NCBI GenBank assembly: GCA_018402085.1
Contig: JAGYJM010000002.1
Span: 186,001-250,000 of the forward strand
Reading direction: 5' to 3'
Origin: Flavobacteriales bacterium
Lineage (GTDB): Bacteria; Bacteroidota; Bacteroidia; Flavobacteriales_D; Sanyastnellaceae
Length of the DNA: 64,000 nucleotides
Under the pieces are notes generated by a model. That model did not search any database. It was not told the origin of the DNA and saw only the letters and a program-made list of their open reading frames with translations. Made by a program: the position numbers and the translations under genes. This document shows positions 34,847-43,515 of the stretch, piece by piece (positions within the stretch are counted from its first letter, which is position 1; every line of letters starts with the position of its first letter).

Positions 34847-35458
34847 TTACGAGTTCGCAACCAACACGAAGTCGATTTCTACGTCATCGTAAATCATTTT
34901 GTCGCCTAGTCCGTCAAAGAAAGATCCTGACCCGTAGCGGATGTCCCACTTCGAACGATCAAAAGACAGGCTCGCTTCCGCTCGCACCATACCATCTTCC
35001 ATTGTCACTTTCGCAGGGAAAGAAATCTCGTTCGTTTTCCCTTTGATGGTGAGTTTTCCCGTAATCATATAGTTGTTGCCGCTGGTGCCTTGAGCCGGTT
35101 TGAAAGAGGTCAGCTGAAAAGTAGCTGTATTATGCTTCTCTACGCTGAAGAAGTCGTCAGACTCAAGGTGACCTTTCAATTTGCCTTTGGTGCCGTCGTC
35201 CATTCCCTCGTCAAGCACTGTGATGCTCGTCATGTCGATGGAGATTACCGCGGTTTCGATCATCCCTTTCTCTACGGTAAGGGTGCCTTCTTTGATGGTA
35301 ATTGCACCGTGGTGCTCACCGGTAACTTTTTTCCCTTTCCAGGAGACGGAGCTTTTCGCAGCGTCTACTTTCATGGTTGTTCCTTTTTCATCACCGTTTC
35401 CGGCGAATGCCAGCATCGCGGCAAGCGCGAAGGCAAGAGTCATTGTAATTGTTTTCAT
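34847..35458 (-). CDS. YceI-family periplasmic protein
   Basis: 203 residues, signal peptide MKTITMTLAFALAAMLAFA. KVDAAKSSVSWKGKKVTGEHHG starts the YceI lipocalin-like barrel, and the strand pattern (ESDDFFSVEKHNTATFQLTS, TGKLTIKGKTNEISFPA) is typical. Members bind long isoprenoid or fatty molecules in the periplasm. It lies 10 bp downstream of the MarR gene, so expression is probably controlled by that repressor. Confidence 0.93.
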   Translation of the reverse strand: MKTITMTLAFALAAMLAFAGNGDEKGTTMKVDAAKSSVSWKGKKVTGEHHGAITIKEGTLTVEKGMIETAVISIDMTSITVLDEGMDDGTKGKLKGHLESDDFFSVEKHNTATFQLTSFKPAQGTSGNNYMITGKLTIKGKTNEISFPAKVTMEDGMVRAEASLSFDRSKWDIRYGSGSFFDGLGDKMIYDDVEIDFVLVANS

Positions 35459-35468
35459 GAGTGTTGTT

Positions 35469-35936
35469 TTAAGTATAAAATGATGAATTACTTCTGAGTT
35501 TATCGAGGAGGCTGTTCAGCTGTGCCGCTTCTTCGACACTGATTGCAGTGAAGGCGTCAAAAAGACCGGGCATCTGGCTATCTATCTGGCTCAGTATTTT
35601 CAAGCCTTTAGCAGTAATGGTTACTTCTACCTGTCTGCGGTCGTTCGGACATGTTTCTCGCTGCACGAGTTCTTTCTGGCGCAATTTTTCAACGAGGCGT
35701 GATGCATTGGAAGTCTGATCGATCATGCGCTCACCAATGGAGTTTACTCCGATTGCCTGGTTTTTCTGCCCGCGAAGAATGCGCAAGACATTGTATTGCT
35801 GGACGGTAAGGTCAAAGTCGCGAAAAAAGCGTTGCTGATGGACACTGAGCAGGCTCGCGGTGTACATCATATTGACCGCGAGTTTTTGATACTCACTTTC
35901 AAATCGCTCTTGCTTGATGACTTGTTCTATCTTCAC
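35469..35936 (-). CDS. MarR-family transcriptional regulator
   Basis: 155 residues from a GTG at 35936. The open frame runs 37 codons further up, but that stretch crosses the promoter and part of a repeat element. LTVQQYNVLRILRGQ ... GERMIDQTSNASRLVEKLRQKELVQRETCPNDRRQVEVTITAKG is the winged helix-turn-helix with the DRR wing. It sits directly upstream of the YceI gene, and a palindrome lies in its own promoter, so autorepression with co-control of YceI is likely. Confidence 0.9.
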   Translation of the reverse strand: MKIEQVIKQERFESEYQKLAVNMMYTASLLSVHQQRFFRDFDLTVQQYNVLRILRGQKNQAIGVNSIGERMIDQTSNASRLVEKLRQKELVQRETCPNDRRQVEVTITAKGLKILSQIDSQMPGLFDAFTAISVEEAAQLNSLLDKLRSNSSFYT

Positions 35937-35940
35937 GCAG

Positions 35941-35948
35941 CAAATATA
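35941..35948 (-). promoter_or_regulatory. -7 box of the MarR-YceI operon (TATATTTG)
   Basis: Perfect TAnnTTTG 4 bp before the GTG start. A TTA instead of TTG lies 20 bp upstream. Confidence 0.5.
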
Positions 35949-35954
35949 TGTGTT

Positions 35955-35967
35955 TACATTTGATGTA
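35955..35967 (-). promoter_or_regulatory. Candidate MarR operator
   Basis: TACAT-TTG-ATGTA, a perfect 5-bp dyad with a 3-bp centre, in the spacer just upstream of the -7 box. The position suits repression by a MarR dimer. Confidence 0.45.
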
Positions 35968-36022
35968 CTAACATTAAAATTTGTGAAATATCCCCGGATG
36001 CTTCGGGATAGACCGCCCCAAA

Positions 36023-36086
36023 AACCCCTCACCGAAGCTTCGTGCATAGCGTGAACTTCGGAACTCCCCTAAATCAGGGGAGCCTT
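36023..36086 (-). repeat. 64-bp double-hairpin intergenic repeat, copy 1
   Basis: Read on the minus strand: a CTCCCCT/AGGGGAG hairpin, then a CCGAAG.../CTTCGG hairpin, ending TGAGGGGTT. A close relative lies at 59965-60028 in the opposite orientation. GGGACG motifs flank both copies. Confidence 0.8.
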
Positions 36087-36126
36087 AGAATAGTTACACG
36101 TCCCACAGGCGTCCCGCCGGAGTCGC

Positions 36127-36134
36127 TAACTTTG
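36127..36134 (+). promoter_or_regulatory. Possible -7 box (TAACTTTG) 4 bp before an ATG
   Basis: Perfect TAnnTTTG followed by CACC and the ATG at 36139. No TTG in the expected window upstream. Confidence 0.35.
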
Positions 36135-36138
36135 CACC

Positions 36139-37914
36139 ATGTCAGACATCCGCTCCTTTTATCGAAACACCCTTGAACGCACTCGCAAAGAGGTGCACAA
36201 CTTGAAGCGTCAAACAGACAGCATAGTAGTGGCTCGTTTGGTGTTGTTTCTTCTGTTGATAGTATCGTTCTATGCAGCATGGCGATGGGGTTCTTGGCTG
36301 CTGACCGGAAGTCTTCTGTTGGTCGCTCTGTTTCTCTTCAGCGTAAAGAGGCATCTGTTGACCAGCCGGCTGTTGCGCAATGCACGAATCCGAGAAGAGG
36401 TGTGCCAGGAAGAACTCGCAGCACTTGATGGAGAATTCAAGACTCAGAACCCAAGCGTAGCAGCGGCTGATCGCCATCCTTTCGCACATGACCTCGACCT
36501 GTTTGGTGAAGGCGGACTTTACCACGCACTGAACCGTGCTTCTACGTCTTTTGGAAAGCAGGCAGTAGGTGAACACATGCTGCAGGCACCCGTAACTCCT
36601 GCCGAAATGAATGCCTGGCATACTGCGCTGAAGGAGTTGGCAGATGAGCCCGAATGGCTCATCCGTGTTCAGGCCACCGCCCGCGAAGTAGAGGATCGAC
36701 CCGAGCTCATACGCGATATGTTGCAATGGAACCACTCTGACCGGTCACTTCCGCGCATAGCGAAGGGGCTGGTTGTAGCTGCACCAATTTACGCCGCAAT
36801 GGTTTTCGGACTGTATGCCTTTGACGTTATCCCGCTGAACCTTCTCTTTGGTCTGTTTCTGATTCCTGTAGCTGTCGCAGCTTATTTTCTTCGGCACACG
36901 AGAGGTATTTATGAGGCAACCGGTAAACAATCCGCCGTTTTTACGGCGTTGTCAAGATTACTCAATGAAGCGCTCACAACGTCATTTAATGCATCCAGGG
37001 TGAAAGGGGTACAAGAGGGGCTCACTGAAGCGAGAGAGGCCTTCAGGCAGCTTGCCAGAATCACCGAAGCATTCGATCAGCGAAACAACCTGCTGGTCGC
37101 TATTGTGACGAATGCCTTATACCTCGCTGAGTTGCGTAACGCGTCAAAAGCTGAAAAATGGCGAGTTGCGCACGGATCGAAAATGGAAGGCTGGCTTGAA
37201 GCGATTGGGCAGCTCGAGCTGATGGTTTCGCTGGGTGTTTGGACGGCCAATGGCGGAAACAGGTTGTGCTTGCCAGAGGTGTTGAGCACGCCGGGCATCT
37301 CGGCCAAAGAACTGAGGCATCCTTTGATGATGCAGGGTGATTTTGTAGCGAATGACCTGGTACTTACCGATGACAGACAAGTAATGATCCTCACGGGCGC
37401 AAATATGGCCGGTAAAAGCACCTATCTGCGCACAGTGGGCACGAATGTGCTGCTTGCTCGTATGGGAGCTCCGGTCGTGGCAGCGTCTTTCGCGCTGAGC
37501 GATCTCCGCTTGTTCACTTCTATGCGAGCGGCTGATTCATTAGGCGAAGGAACAAGCTACTTTATGGCTGAGTTGCTCCGCTTATCACAGTTGATGGAAG
37601 AGTCTACCCGGCAACCGCCGGTATTGGCTTTGCTTGATGAAATTCTTCGTGGTACCAATTCGGTAGATAAAGAAAAGGGCAGCCATGCTTTCGTAGAGCG
37701 TTTGCTGGAGTCAGAGACGCTCGCGCTCGTAGCAACGCATGATGTTTCGTTGTGCAAATTGAGCGAAACGCATCCGGGACGCGTGTTTAACCGACACTTT
37801 GCTTCTGAAGTCAGCGAGAACGACCTGTCTTTTGATTACAAGCTCAGAGAAGGGGTCTGTGACACGATGAATGCCACCTACCTCATGCGGAAAATGGGAA
37901 TTCTAAGAACCTGA
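36139..37914 (+). CDS. Membrane-associated MutS-family ATPase
   Basis: 591 residues. Two hydrophobic helices near the N-terminus (about 31-48 and 50-66) and a second pair around 205-250 suggest membrane attachment, which classical MutS lacks. The C-terminal third is a MutS ABC-type ATPase: GANMAGKSTYLRTVG (about 419), then DEILRGTNSVDKEKG (about 499) and ATHD for the switch. The N-terminal mismatch-binding domain is absent, so a role in ordinary mismatch repair is doubtful. Similar proteins are common in Bacteroidota; function unknown. Confidence 0.87.
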   Translation: MSDIRSFYRNTLERTRKEVHNLKRQTDSIVVARLVLFLLLIVSFYAAWRWGSWLLTGSLLLVALFLFSVKRHLLTSRLLRNARIREEVCQEELAALDGEFKTQNPSVAAADRHPFAHDLDLFGEGGLYHALNRASTSFGKQAVGEHMLQAPVTPAEMNAWHTALKELADEPEWLIRVQATAREVEDRPELIRDMLQWNHSDRSLPRIAKGLVVAAPIYAAMVFGLYAFDVIPLNLLFGLFLIPVAVAAYFLRHTRGIYEATGKQSAVFTALSRLLNEALTTSFNASRVKGVQEGLTEAREAFRQLARITEAFDQRNNLLVAIVTNALYLAELRNASKAEKWRVAHGSKMEGWLEAIGQLELMVSLGVWTANGGNRLCLPEVLSTPGISAKELRHPLMMQGDFVANDLVLTDDRQVMILTGANMAGKSTYLRTVGTNVLLARMGAPVVAASFALSDLRLFTSMRAADSLGEGTSYFMAELLRLSQLMEESTRQPPVLALLDEILRGTNSVDKEKGSHAFVERLLESETLALVATHDVSLCKLSETHPGRVFNRHFASEVSENDLSFDYKLREGVCDTMNATYLMRKMGILRT

Positions 37915-37932
37915 GCCAAAGGCCGGCAGTCG

Positions 37933-38658
37933 ATGGAGTACATCTGGTTATTTCTGCTCGGGGCATCCGCTTATAGCATTTCTACCATCGCAGGAGGAGG
38001 TGGTGCACTCACACTGGTTGCGGTCACCTCGTTATGGATGCCCTTAAAAGTAATACCGCCCCTGGTTCACTTGGCAAGTTTCATCGGCCGTCCTACTCGG
38101 GTTTGGTTGTTCAGAAACTTTATTCGCTGGGATGTCGTCAAAGCCTACCTGCCGGCAGCCTGGCTGGGCGGGTTCATCGGTGCGTTGATTTTCTCGAAGA
38201 TGGAGCTGAAAGGACTGCAGATCGTCGTTGCTCTTTTTCTCATATCAACGGTATGGCAGTTTCGATTTGGGAAGACAAAGCAATCGTTTATAATGCGCCT
38301 TTGGTGGTTTGCACCGATCGGGTTTAGCGTAAGTCTCATCAGCTCAATTATCGGAGCGACCGGGGCTGTGCTCAATCCGTTTTACCTCAACTACCGCGTC
38401 ACCAAAGAAGAATTGGTGGCTACCAAAGCGTTCAATTCAATGATGGTGGCTATTGTGCAACTGTCTACGTACACGTTTTTCGGTAAGCTGGAAGGACAAT
38501 TATGGGTCTACGGGCTTGCGCTAGGAGGCGGGGCTGCAGCAGGTAATTACCTCGGTAAGCACTGGCTAAGTAGAATGACAGAAAAGCGTTTTCTGCAGTG
38601 GGTGATTGCGATGATGGTCATCAGCGGTTTTGCACTGCTGGTTCAGGCACTTCGATGA
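37933..38658 (+). CDS. TauE/SafE-family membrane permease
   Basis: 241 residues with about seven to eight hydrophobic helices. STIAGGGGALTLVA near residue 20 is the conserved Gly-rich first repeat, and LISSIIGATGAVLNPFYL the matching motif in the second half. Family members are proposed exporters of sulfite or organosulfonates; the substrate here is unknown. It follows the MutS-like gene by 18 bp. Its last 38 bp overlap the 3' end of the convergent racemase gene. Confidence 0.88.
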   Translation: MEYIWLFLLGASAYSISTIAGGGGALTLVAVTSLWMPLKVIPPLVHLASFIGRPTRVWLFRNFIRWDVVKAYLPAAWLGGFIGALIFSKMELKGLQIVVALFLISTVWQFRFGKTKQSFIMRLWWFAPIGFSVSLISSIIGATGAVLNPFYLNYRVTKEELVATKAFNSMMVAIVQLSTYTFFGKLEGQLWVYGLALGGGAAAGNYLGKHWLSRMTEKRFLQWVIAMMVISGFALLVQALR

Positions 38659-39733
38659 TGTTGTGCTCAATACGCTTTTCAATGTAGCGAGAGTTCAGCA
38701 CCCGTAAGGTGCCCATGTAATCAAGTTCAAATTCAAGCAACTGCCCCACTTCATACTTCGCAGGATTGTTGCCAAGGTCGATCACCAGCATGTCTGAACT
38801 GGCCCCGGCAATTGAAATCTCCGGGTCAATGGGCTTGAGGTGGTTCGATTCTACATCAAGGAGCCCAACGTCAATAATGGCGCGAAAGTGCGTTTTGCCC
38901 ATTTCTTTATCACTGAATTCGAACGATTGTCCTTCAACATTCTGCCCCATTTCACCCATCGGAACGGTCGGCTTTTCGATCAGCTCAATTATTTCTCCGT
39001 AAAGGCGAAATACATCGGTATGCATGCCTTCAATGGGCCCATTATCGTAGGGGTTCGTTCCCAGAAACAGACTCTCGCCAACCCTAAAATGGTTGATGCC
39101 CACGGGCATCATGCCTTGAAGCATGAGCGGAATGGTCACCGAAGAGCCACCGCTAACAAGTGGGATATGCTTGTTGAATTTCGCCTCGATGAGTTGCTCG
39201 TAAAGGTTGAGTTGTATGAGTTTGTCGTGATTGGGTAATACACCGTAGAGGCAACTTAGGTTGGTGCCAATACCTACAACGTTGATATTGGGTAACTCGA
39301 AAATGCGTTCGTAAAACTCGATGAGGTCTTCGCGCATCACTCCTTCACGCAACTCGCCCATCTCAATCATGATGATCACTTTGTGCACCCGCTTCTGCCG
39401 CTCGGCTTCTTTATCGAGCAGTCTGATCGTCTCCAGAGAGGTGTTCATGGAGATATCTGCATATTTTACCACGCTCCTGAGGGCGCGTTTCGCCGGCGGC
39501 TTGATGTAGATCGTTTCTACATCCGGATTGAGTTGTTTGATGGTCTTCAGGTTCGAGACGCGCGAGTCGCAGACTTGCTTTACCCCTAAAGAGATGAGCT
39601 GTTCAAGATAGTTTTTATGTCCGCACAAGACTTTCGTTACAGCGGCCCATTGGATGTCTTCTCTGGAGAAAAGGCGGTCAAGAAATTCGTAGTTGTGTTT
39701 GAGCTTTCGAGCGTCGAGTGTTATATATGCCAT
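38621..39733 (-). CDS. Alanine/ornithine racemase-family PLP enzyme
   Basis: 370 residues from the ATG at 39733 (a GTG 3 bp upstream is also possible). WAAVTKVLCGH carries the predicted PLP lysine (Lys34) of the fold III barrel, and LVSGGSSVT the phosphate-binding region. The C-terminal beta domain and overall length fit the alanine/ornithine racemase-like group rather than the biosynthetic alanine racemase. Substrate unknown. The start shares one base with the stop of the GNAT gene (TGATG), so the two are coupled. Confidence 0.85.
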   Translation of the reverse strand: MAYITLDARKLKHNYEFLDRLFSREDIQWAAVTKVLCGHKNYLEQLISLGVKQVCDSRVSNLKTIKQLNPDVETIYIKPPAKRALRSVVKYADISMNTSLETIRLLDKEAERQKRVHKVIIMIEMGELREGVMREDLIEFYERIFELPNINVVGIGTNLSCLYGVLPNHDKLIQLNLYEQLIEAKFNKHIPLVSGGSSVTIPLMLQGMMPVGINHFRVGESLFLGTNPYDNGPIEGMHTDVFRLYGEIIELIEKPTVPMGEMGQNVEGQSFEFSDKEMGKTHFRAIIDVGLLDVESNHLKPIDPEISIAGASSDMLVIDLGNNPAKYEVGQLLEFELDYMGTLRVLNSRYIEKRIEHNIIEVPEPAVQNR

Positions 39734-40185
39734 CACTTTTGCCTGTCTGATTGCAGGCGCATTTCCAAATATTTATTTGTAAAACCGAGCTTCTCATAGA
39801 GATGCCGTGCCGGATTCTCCGGTTCCACGTGCAGGGCGACGTCTCCGTCAGCGCGGGAAATCGCTTCTTTCATAAGCCCCTTCCCGACACCCTTTCCTCG
39901 GGCGTCGCGGTGCGTGGCGATGTATACCAGTATGTTCTCGGGGATATACCCCTTCATTCCCGTTTCATTTATCACAACAACCCCTAAGAGTTGTTCACCT
40001 TCGCGAGCTGAGACGATAAAACCGCCGTATGAATCACTTTCCCTGAGAGCATAGGCGATACAGGCTGAAATGTCTTCGGCAGGATCACCATATTCTTCGA
40101 GGTGGGTGTGCAGAAATTTGACCAATTCTTGTCGCTCCGCTGCACTCGGAAGCTGATGGGGATCGTAAATTTGATACTGAGGCAT
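39733..40185 (-). CDS. GNAT-family N-acetyltransferase
   Basis: 150 residues from the ATG at 40185; an in-frame TTG lies further up at 40200. ATHRDARGKGVGKGLMKEAI contains the acetyl-CoA loop, and ENPARHLYEKLGFTNK the conserved C-terminal block. Substrate unknown; pairing with an amino-acid racemase suggests an amino-acid or amine substrate (weak inference). Confidence 0.87.
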   Translation of the reverse strand: MPQYQIYDPHQLPSAAERQELVKFLHTHLEEYGDPAEDISACIAYALRESDSYGGFIVSAREGEQLLGVVVINETGMKGYIPENILVYIATHRDARGKGVGKGLMKEAISRADGDVALHVEPENPARHLYEKLGFTNKYLEMRLQSDRQK

Positions 40186-40686
40186 AGGCACAGTTTGCAA
40201 CAGACATGATACTCAATTTTTTGAGCTGTCCAAATTTGCAAGGTTATTTTTAGTAATTCTTCACAATTTAGGAGATTGAAACCCCTACTTTGAGGGCTAA
40301 AATAGCAATAACATTCTTGTTCCAGCCTTTGTTGGTAAGGTTGGCGTCATGCATCTCATGCGGTAGAGGCGCCATGCACAATGCATATCAATACAGCGCT
40401 GTAATTCATAAACGTTAAAGTGTAAGCTCATTCGTCGCTTCTGGTGATGATGCAAAAGCATTGCGTTTTCATCTTAGCTTGTAAGTTTACAGCGCAAAAG
40501 CGCTGGATGCCGACACTAATGAACAGAATGCCATAAGGATGAACAAGCCTGTTGGTTGCATTCCGGTATGGATGGATGTCTGTGGACGCACACAGCACAC
40601 ATGTGCAGCTCATGGAGCAGGGGGGAGGGGCTGTAACCATAGAGAAGTTACTGCGTAAACGGAGTCTGAAACGAAACCCGAAGATT
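40186..40686. other. Intergenic region between divergent genes
   Basis: About 500 bp with no convincing gene. It holds a hairpin repeat copy (40490-40509) and a second AAAA-loop hairpin, ATGC-AAAA-GCAT, near 40449. The downstream gene frame is open from 40552, but that part shows no coding features. Confidence 0.5.
40490..40509 (+). repeat. GATG hairpin repeat copy (CAGCGC stem), intergenic
   Basis: CAGCGC, AAAA, GCGCTG, GATG, followed by CC. One of two exact copies outside genes. Confidence 0.75.
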
Positions 40687-41214
40687 ATGAATATGCTCGG
40701 TTTACTAACTGCACTCCTCATCTGGACCGGAGGCGATGACACAGCAGAATACGCACCTATCGATAAGCAGCACTTTCTGCTCTACGGCTTCACGGTAGAA
40801 ATGCTCTACGAAAGCGGTGACGAAGGCAATGCACCTGCTACGCTATGCAAGGTTTTCATCGGTGATGAGATTTACACGGCTTTTCGCAGCAATGCCAAAG
40901 GAGAGTATGTATTCAACCTTCCGAAAGGTGAGCGCTATACGCTCATGTTCGGAGGCGATGATTTCGTCAATAAAATCGTTGAGATTGACGCTCGTGAGCT
41001 TGTAGACAGCCGAAAAGAGGCTGTGATCGCGATGGACATGGCCTTGTTTCGTCCGGTTGAGGGCGTTGACTACAATGAGATGAGTGTTCCTGTAGTGCGC
41101 TGGTTTTATAGTCCAGATCAGAAAGAACTCGTTCCTGATATGTCTATGTTTTCAGAGATGCGCAGAACCGTAGATCGCCTGTACCGCAAGTCAGAACGCA
41201 TGGCTACACGCTGA
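40687..41214 (+). CDS. Hypothetical protein with N-terminal hydrophobic segment
   Basis: 175 residues from the ATG at 40687. MNMLGLLTALLIWTG is a short signal- or anchor-like segment. Residues about 30-110 (FTVEMLYESGDEGNAPATLCKVFIGDEIYTAFRSNAKGEYVFNLPKG; quoted in part only to place it: GEYVFNLPKGERYTL) resemble a carboxypeptidase regulatory or CNA-B-like beta sandwich. The C-terminus is charged and helical. Upstream in-frame starts at 40552 and 40579 are possible but less likely. The stop codon abuts the convergent yqeY stop exactly (TGATCA). Confidence 0.6.
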   Translation: MNMLGLLTALLIWTGGDDTAEYAPIDKQHFLLYGFTVEMLYESGDEGNAPATLCKVFIGDEIYTAFRSNAKGEYVFNLPKGERYTLMFGGDDFVNKIVEIDARELVDSRKEAVIAMDMALFRPVEGVDYNEMSVPVVRWFYSPDQKELVPDMSMFSEMRRTVDRLYRKSERMATR

Positions 41215-41667
41215 TCAGCTCGAAAGCTTTTCTTTTACAATGTCGGAAATAGCTTTGCCGTCAGCCACTCCTCCGAGTTCTTTGGAGGCGATACCCATAA
41301 CCTTGCCCATATCGGCCATCGATGAGGCTCCGGTTTTCTCTATGATCTCCGAAACCTTTGCACGCAGCTCTTCTTCACTGAGTTTTTCAGGCAGGTATTC
41401 CGAAATGACTTCAGCTTGCGCCATTTCTTCGTTGTAGAGGTCTTCCCGATCCTGCTGCTTGTAGATTTCCGCAGCTTCGGTACGCTGCTTGTGCAGCTTG
41501 TTTAGGATTTTCACTCCCGCAGCATCGTCCACTTCTCCTGAGCTGCCTTCTTTGGTCAGTTCAAGCAAGAGTTTCGATTTGATATCGCGCAGTGCAGCGA
41601 GCTTGTCTTTCTCACGTGCCTTCATTGCACTTTTGATATCCTCATTGATGCGTTCAGTGATGCTCAT
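41215..41667 (-). CDS. yqeY: GatB/YqeY-domain protein
   Basis: 150 residues, soluble. RINEDIKSAMKAREKDKLAALRDIKSKL is the N-terminal helical part of the family, and MGKVMGIASKELGGVADGK the conserved C-terminal tRNA-binding-like tail. The family is related to the tail of GatB, the tRNA amidotransferase subunit. It lies downstream of ftsZ, from which it is separated by a terminator, and has its own -7 box. Confidence 0.9.
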   Translation of the reverse strand: MSITERINEDIKSAMKAREKDKLAALRDIKSKLLLELTKEGSSGEVDDAAGVKILNKLHKQRTEAAEIYKQQDREDLYNEEMAQAEVISEYLPEKLSEEELRAKVSEIIEKTGASSMADMGKVMGIASKELGGVADGKAISDIVKEKLSS

Positions 41668-41684
41668 GATGGGTTTGTTTGTGA

Positions 41685-41692
41685 CAAAATTA
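41685..41692 (-). promoter_or_regulatory. -7 box upstream of yqeY (TAATTTTG)
   Basis: Perfect TAnnTTTG 17 bp before the yqeY start, directly after the ftsZ terminator hairpin. Confidence 0.4.
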
Positions 41693-41693
41693 T

Positions 41694-41721
41694 AAAAGGC
41701 CGGAGTTAATCCGGCCTTTTT
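41694..41721 (-). terminator. ftsZ terminator
   Basis: An 11-bp stem AAAAGGCCGGA/TCCGGCCTTTT with loop GTTAA (plus strand); on the minus strand a T-rich tail follows the ftsZ stop by about 20 bp. Confidence 0.85.
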
Positions 41722-41742
41722 CGTGGTATCAGTGTGTGTAGA

Positions 41743-43515
41743 TTAATCAACCTGATCGTGGAGGAAGCTGTTGCCATCGCGAAGCTGTCCTTTACGATTT
41801 CCGTTTTCATCTTCTTCTTCACCGAGAGAGAAGCGTGAAACAGAGCTTTCGGATGAGTGCGGAGTATTATCAAGACGCACATTTCGACGGAGGTAAGCAG
41901 GCTCACTTTCGAGGTCTGATAGTCCGCTTGGTGTCTTTAGCTTCATTGAAATCTCACGCATTCGCTGCTCACGTTCACGGTTGCGGAGCATGAGTTCTTC
42001 TCGACTCGGACCTTGCTCTGGGGTCGACTCCTGCTTTGGAGTTTCTTCAGACTGATCCGTGAAGGTGATTCTATCGGTAGGCTCTGTTGAGAGCAGGTCT
42101 TCTTTGTCAACTGTTTCACCGTCAAGGGTGTAGTATTTCGGACGCTCCATATTATCTTCAGGCTCTTCAGCCTCAAGCTTCAGTTTGTCAAGTTCTTCCG
42201 CAGGAGTTTCTTCCTCGAAAACTTCTTTTTCAGAGTTCTGGCTGAACAGATCTGTTTCTACCGGAGTTTCTTCGCGGTTAATGATCACCCATTCCTGCTC
42301 ATCTTCTTCAGAGGTCAATTCTTCTGAAGCTGTAGGTTCTTCCTCTTTTTGCGGTGTCGCCGGAGCATCGGAACGGATGAGGAAGGGGGCGGCTTGATCT
42401 TCTTCTTCGAGCGCTTTTGCCGGATTGATTTCGGTTGGGCGATCTACCTTTTTACTCACTTCGCGGAGGTTATCTTCAGGTAAAGTGTACTTTTTTACCT
42501 GAGGGGCAGGCTTCGGCAGGCCGGCGTCAACCTCATTCGGTTTAAAACCGGTTGCAATGACGGTAACGCAAAGGTCTTCACCGAGGCTGTCATCAGGGCC
42601 ATAGCCCCAGATCACTTCGGCAGATTGACCAGCGCGATCCTGAATGTAGTCAGTGATTTCCGAGATCTCATCCATGAGCACTTCTTCTGCACCATGGGTG
42701 ATGTTAAGGAGCACGAAGTTGGCTCCGGTAATGTCGTTGTCATTGAGCAGCGGTGACTCCAGGGCTTCTTCCACCGCTTTGAGTGCACGTCCTTCGCCAT
42801 TGGCACGACCCGACCCCATGATGGCCACACCGCTGTCGCGCATCACGGTGTTCACGTCATTCATGTCAACGTTGATGTCACCGGTAAGGGTGATCACCTC
42901 AGCGATGCCTTTGGCTGCGGTGCAGAGAACTTCATCGGCGTGGTCAAAGGCTTTCTTCAGCGGCAAATTGCCGAAAAGCTCACGGAGGCGGTCATTCTTG
43001 ATGACTAGCAGAGTGTCAACGGCGTTGCGCATTTCTTCAAGCCCTTCTTCAGCCTGAGTTGACCGCTTGCGACCTTCAAATACGAAGGGAATTGTTACGA
43101 TGCCTACCGTGAGAATTCCCAGTTCTTTTGCGGCTTTGGCAATGATTGGCGCGGCGCCTGTACCGGTGCCGCCGCCCATGCCTGCCGTCACAAATACCAT
43201 GGTAGTTTGGTCACTGAGCATTTCCTTGACATCGTCAAGGGTTTCAACGGCAGCGTTTCGTCCTACTTCCGGTTTGGATCCCGCTCCGCGTCCTTCTGTG
43301 AGCGTTGCGCCGAGTTGAACCTTCAAGGGCACCGGACTAGCATCAAGCGCCTGGGCATCTGTATTGCAGACGATGAAGTCAACACCTTTGATGCCTTGTT
43401 CGTACATGTAGTTTACGGCATTGCTACCGCCACCGCCGACACCGATCACCTTGATGATCGAAGTTTGTTCTTTCGGCAGATTGAAGCGCATCGGCTCGAA
43501 ATTCTTGTCTTCCAT
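41743..43515 (-). CDS. ftsZ: Cell division GTPase FtsZ
   Basis: 590 residues. VGGGGSNAVNYM and the tubulin signature GGGTGTGAAP (about 112) mark the GTPase core (about 15-320). It is followed by a long acidic, Glu/Pro-rich linker of about 240 residues, and ends NSFLHDQVD, the conserved C-terminal peptide of Bacteroidota FtsZ that binds FtsA and other partners. It forms the division ring. Unlike the usual arrangement it is separated from ftsA by a DsbA-family gene and a terminator, so it should have its own promoter in 43516-43680. Confidence 0.97.
   Translation of the reverse strand: MEDKNFEPMRFNLPKEQTSIIKVIGVGGGGSNAVNYMYEQGIKGVDFIVCNTDAQALDASPVPLKVQLGATLTEGRGAGSKPEVGRNAAVETLDDVKEMLSDQTTMVFVTAGMGGGTGTGAAPIIAKAAKELGILTVGIVTIPFVFEGRKRSTQAEEGLEEMRNAVDTLLVIKNDRLRELFGNLPLKKAFDHADEVLCTAAKGIAEVITLTGDINVDMNDVNTVMRDSGVAIMGSGRANGEGRALKAVEEALESPLLNDNDITGANFVLLNITHGAEEVLMDEISEITDYIQDRAGQSAEVIWGYGPDDSLGEDLCVTVIATGFKPNEVDAGLPKPAPQVKKYTLPEDNLREVSKKVDRPTEINPAKALEEEDQAAPFLIRSDAPATPQKEEEPTASEELTSEEDEQEWVIINREETPVETDLFSQNSEKEVFEEETPAEELDKLKLEAEEPEDNMERPKYYTLDGETVDKEDLLSTEPTDRITFTDQSEETPKQESTPEQGPSREELMLRNREREQRMREISMKLKTPSGLSDLESEPAYLRRNVRLDNTPHSSESSVSRFSLGEEEDENGNRKGQLRDGNSFLHDQVD

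Noticed and set aside
35937-36047. Upstream extension of the MarR gene
   Set aside because: It crosses the -7 box, the candidate operator and part of the 64-bp repeat; the GTG at 35936 gives a normal MarR length.
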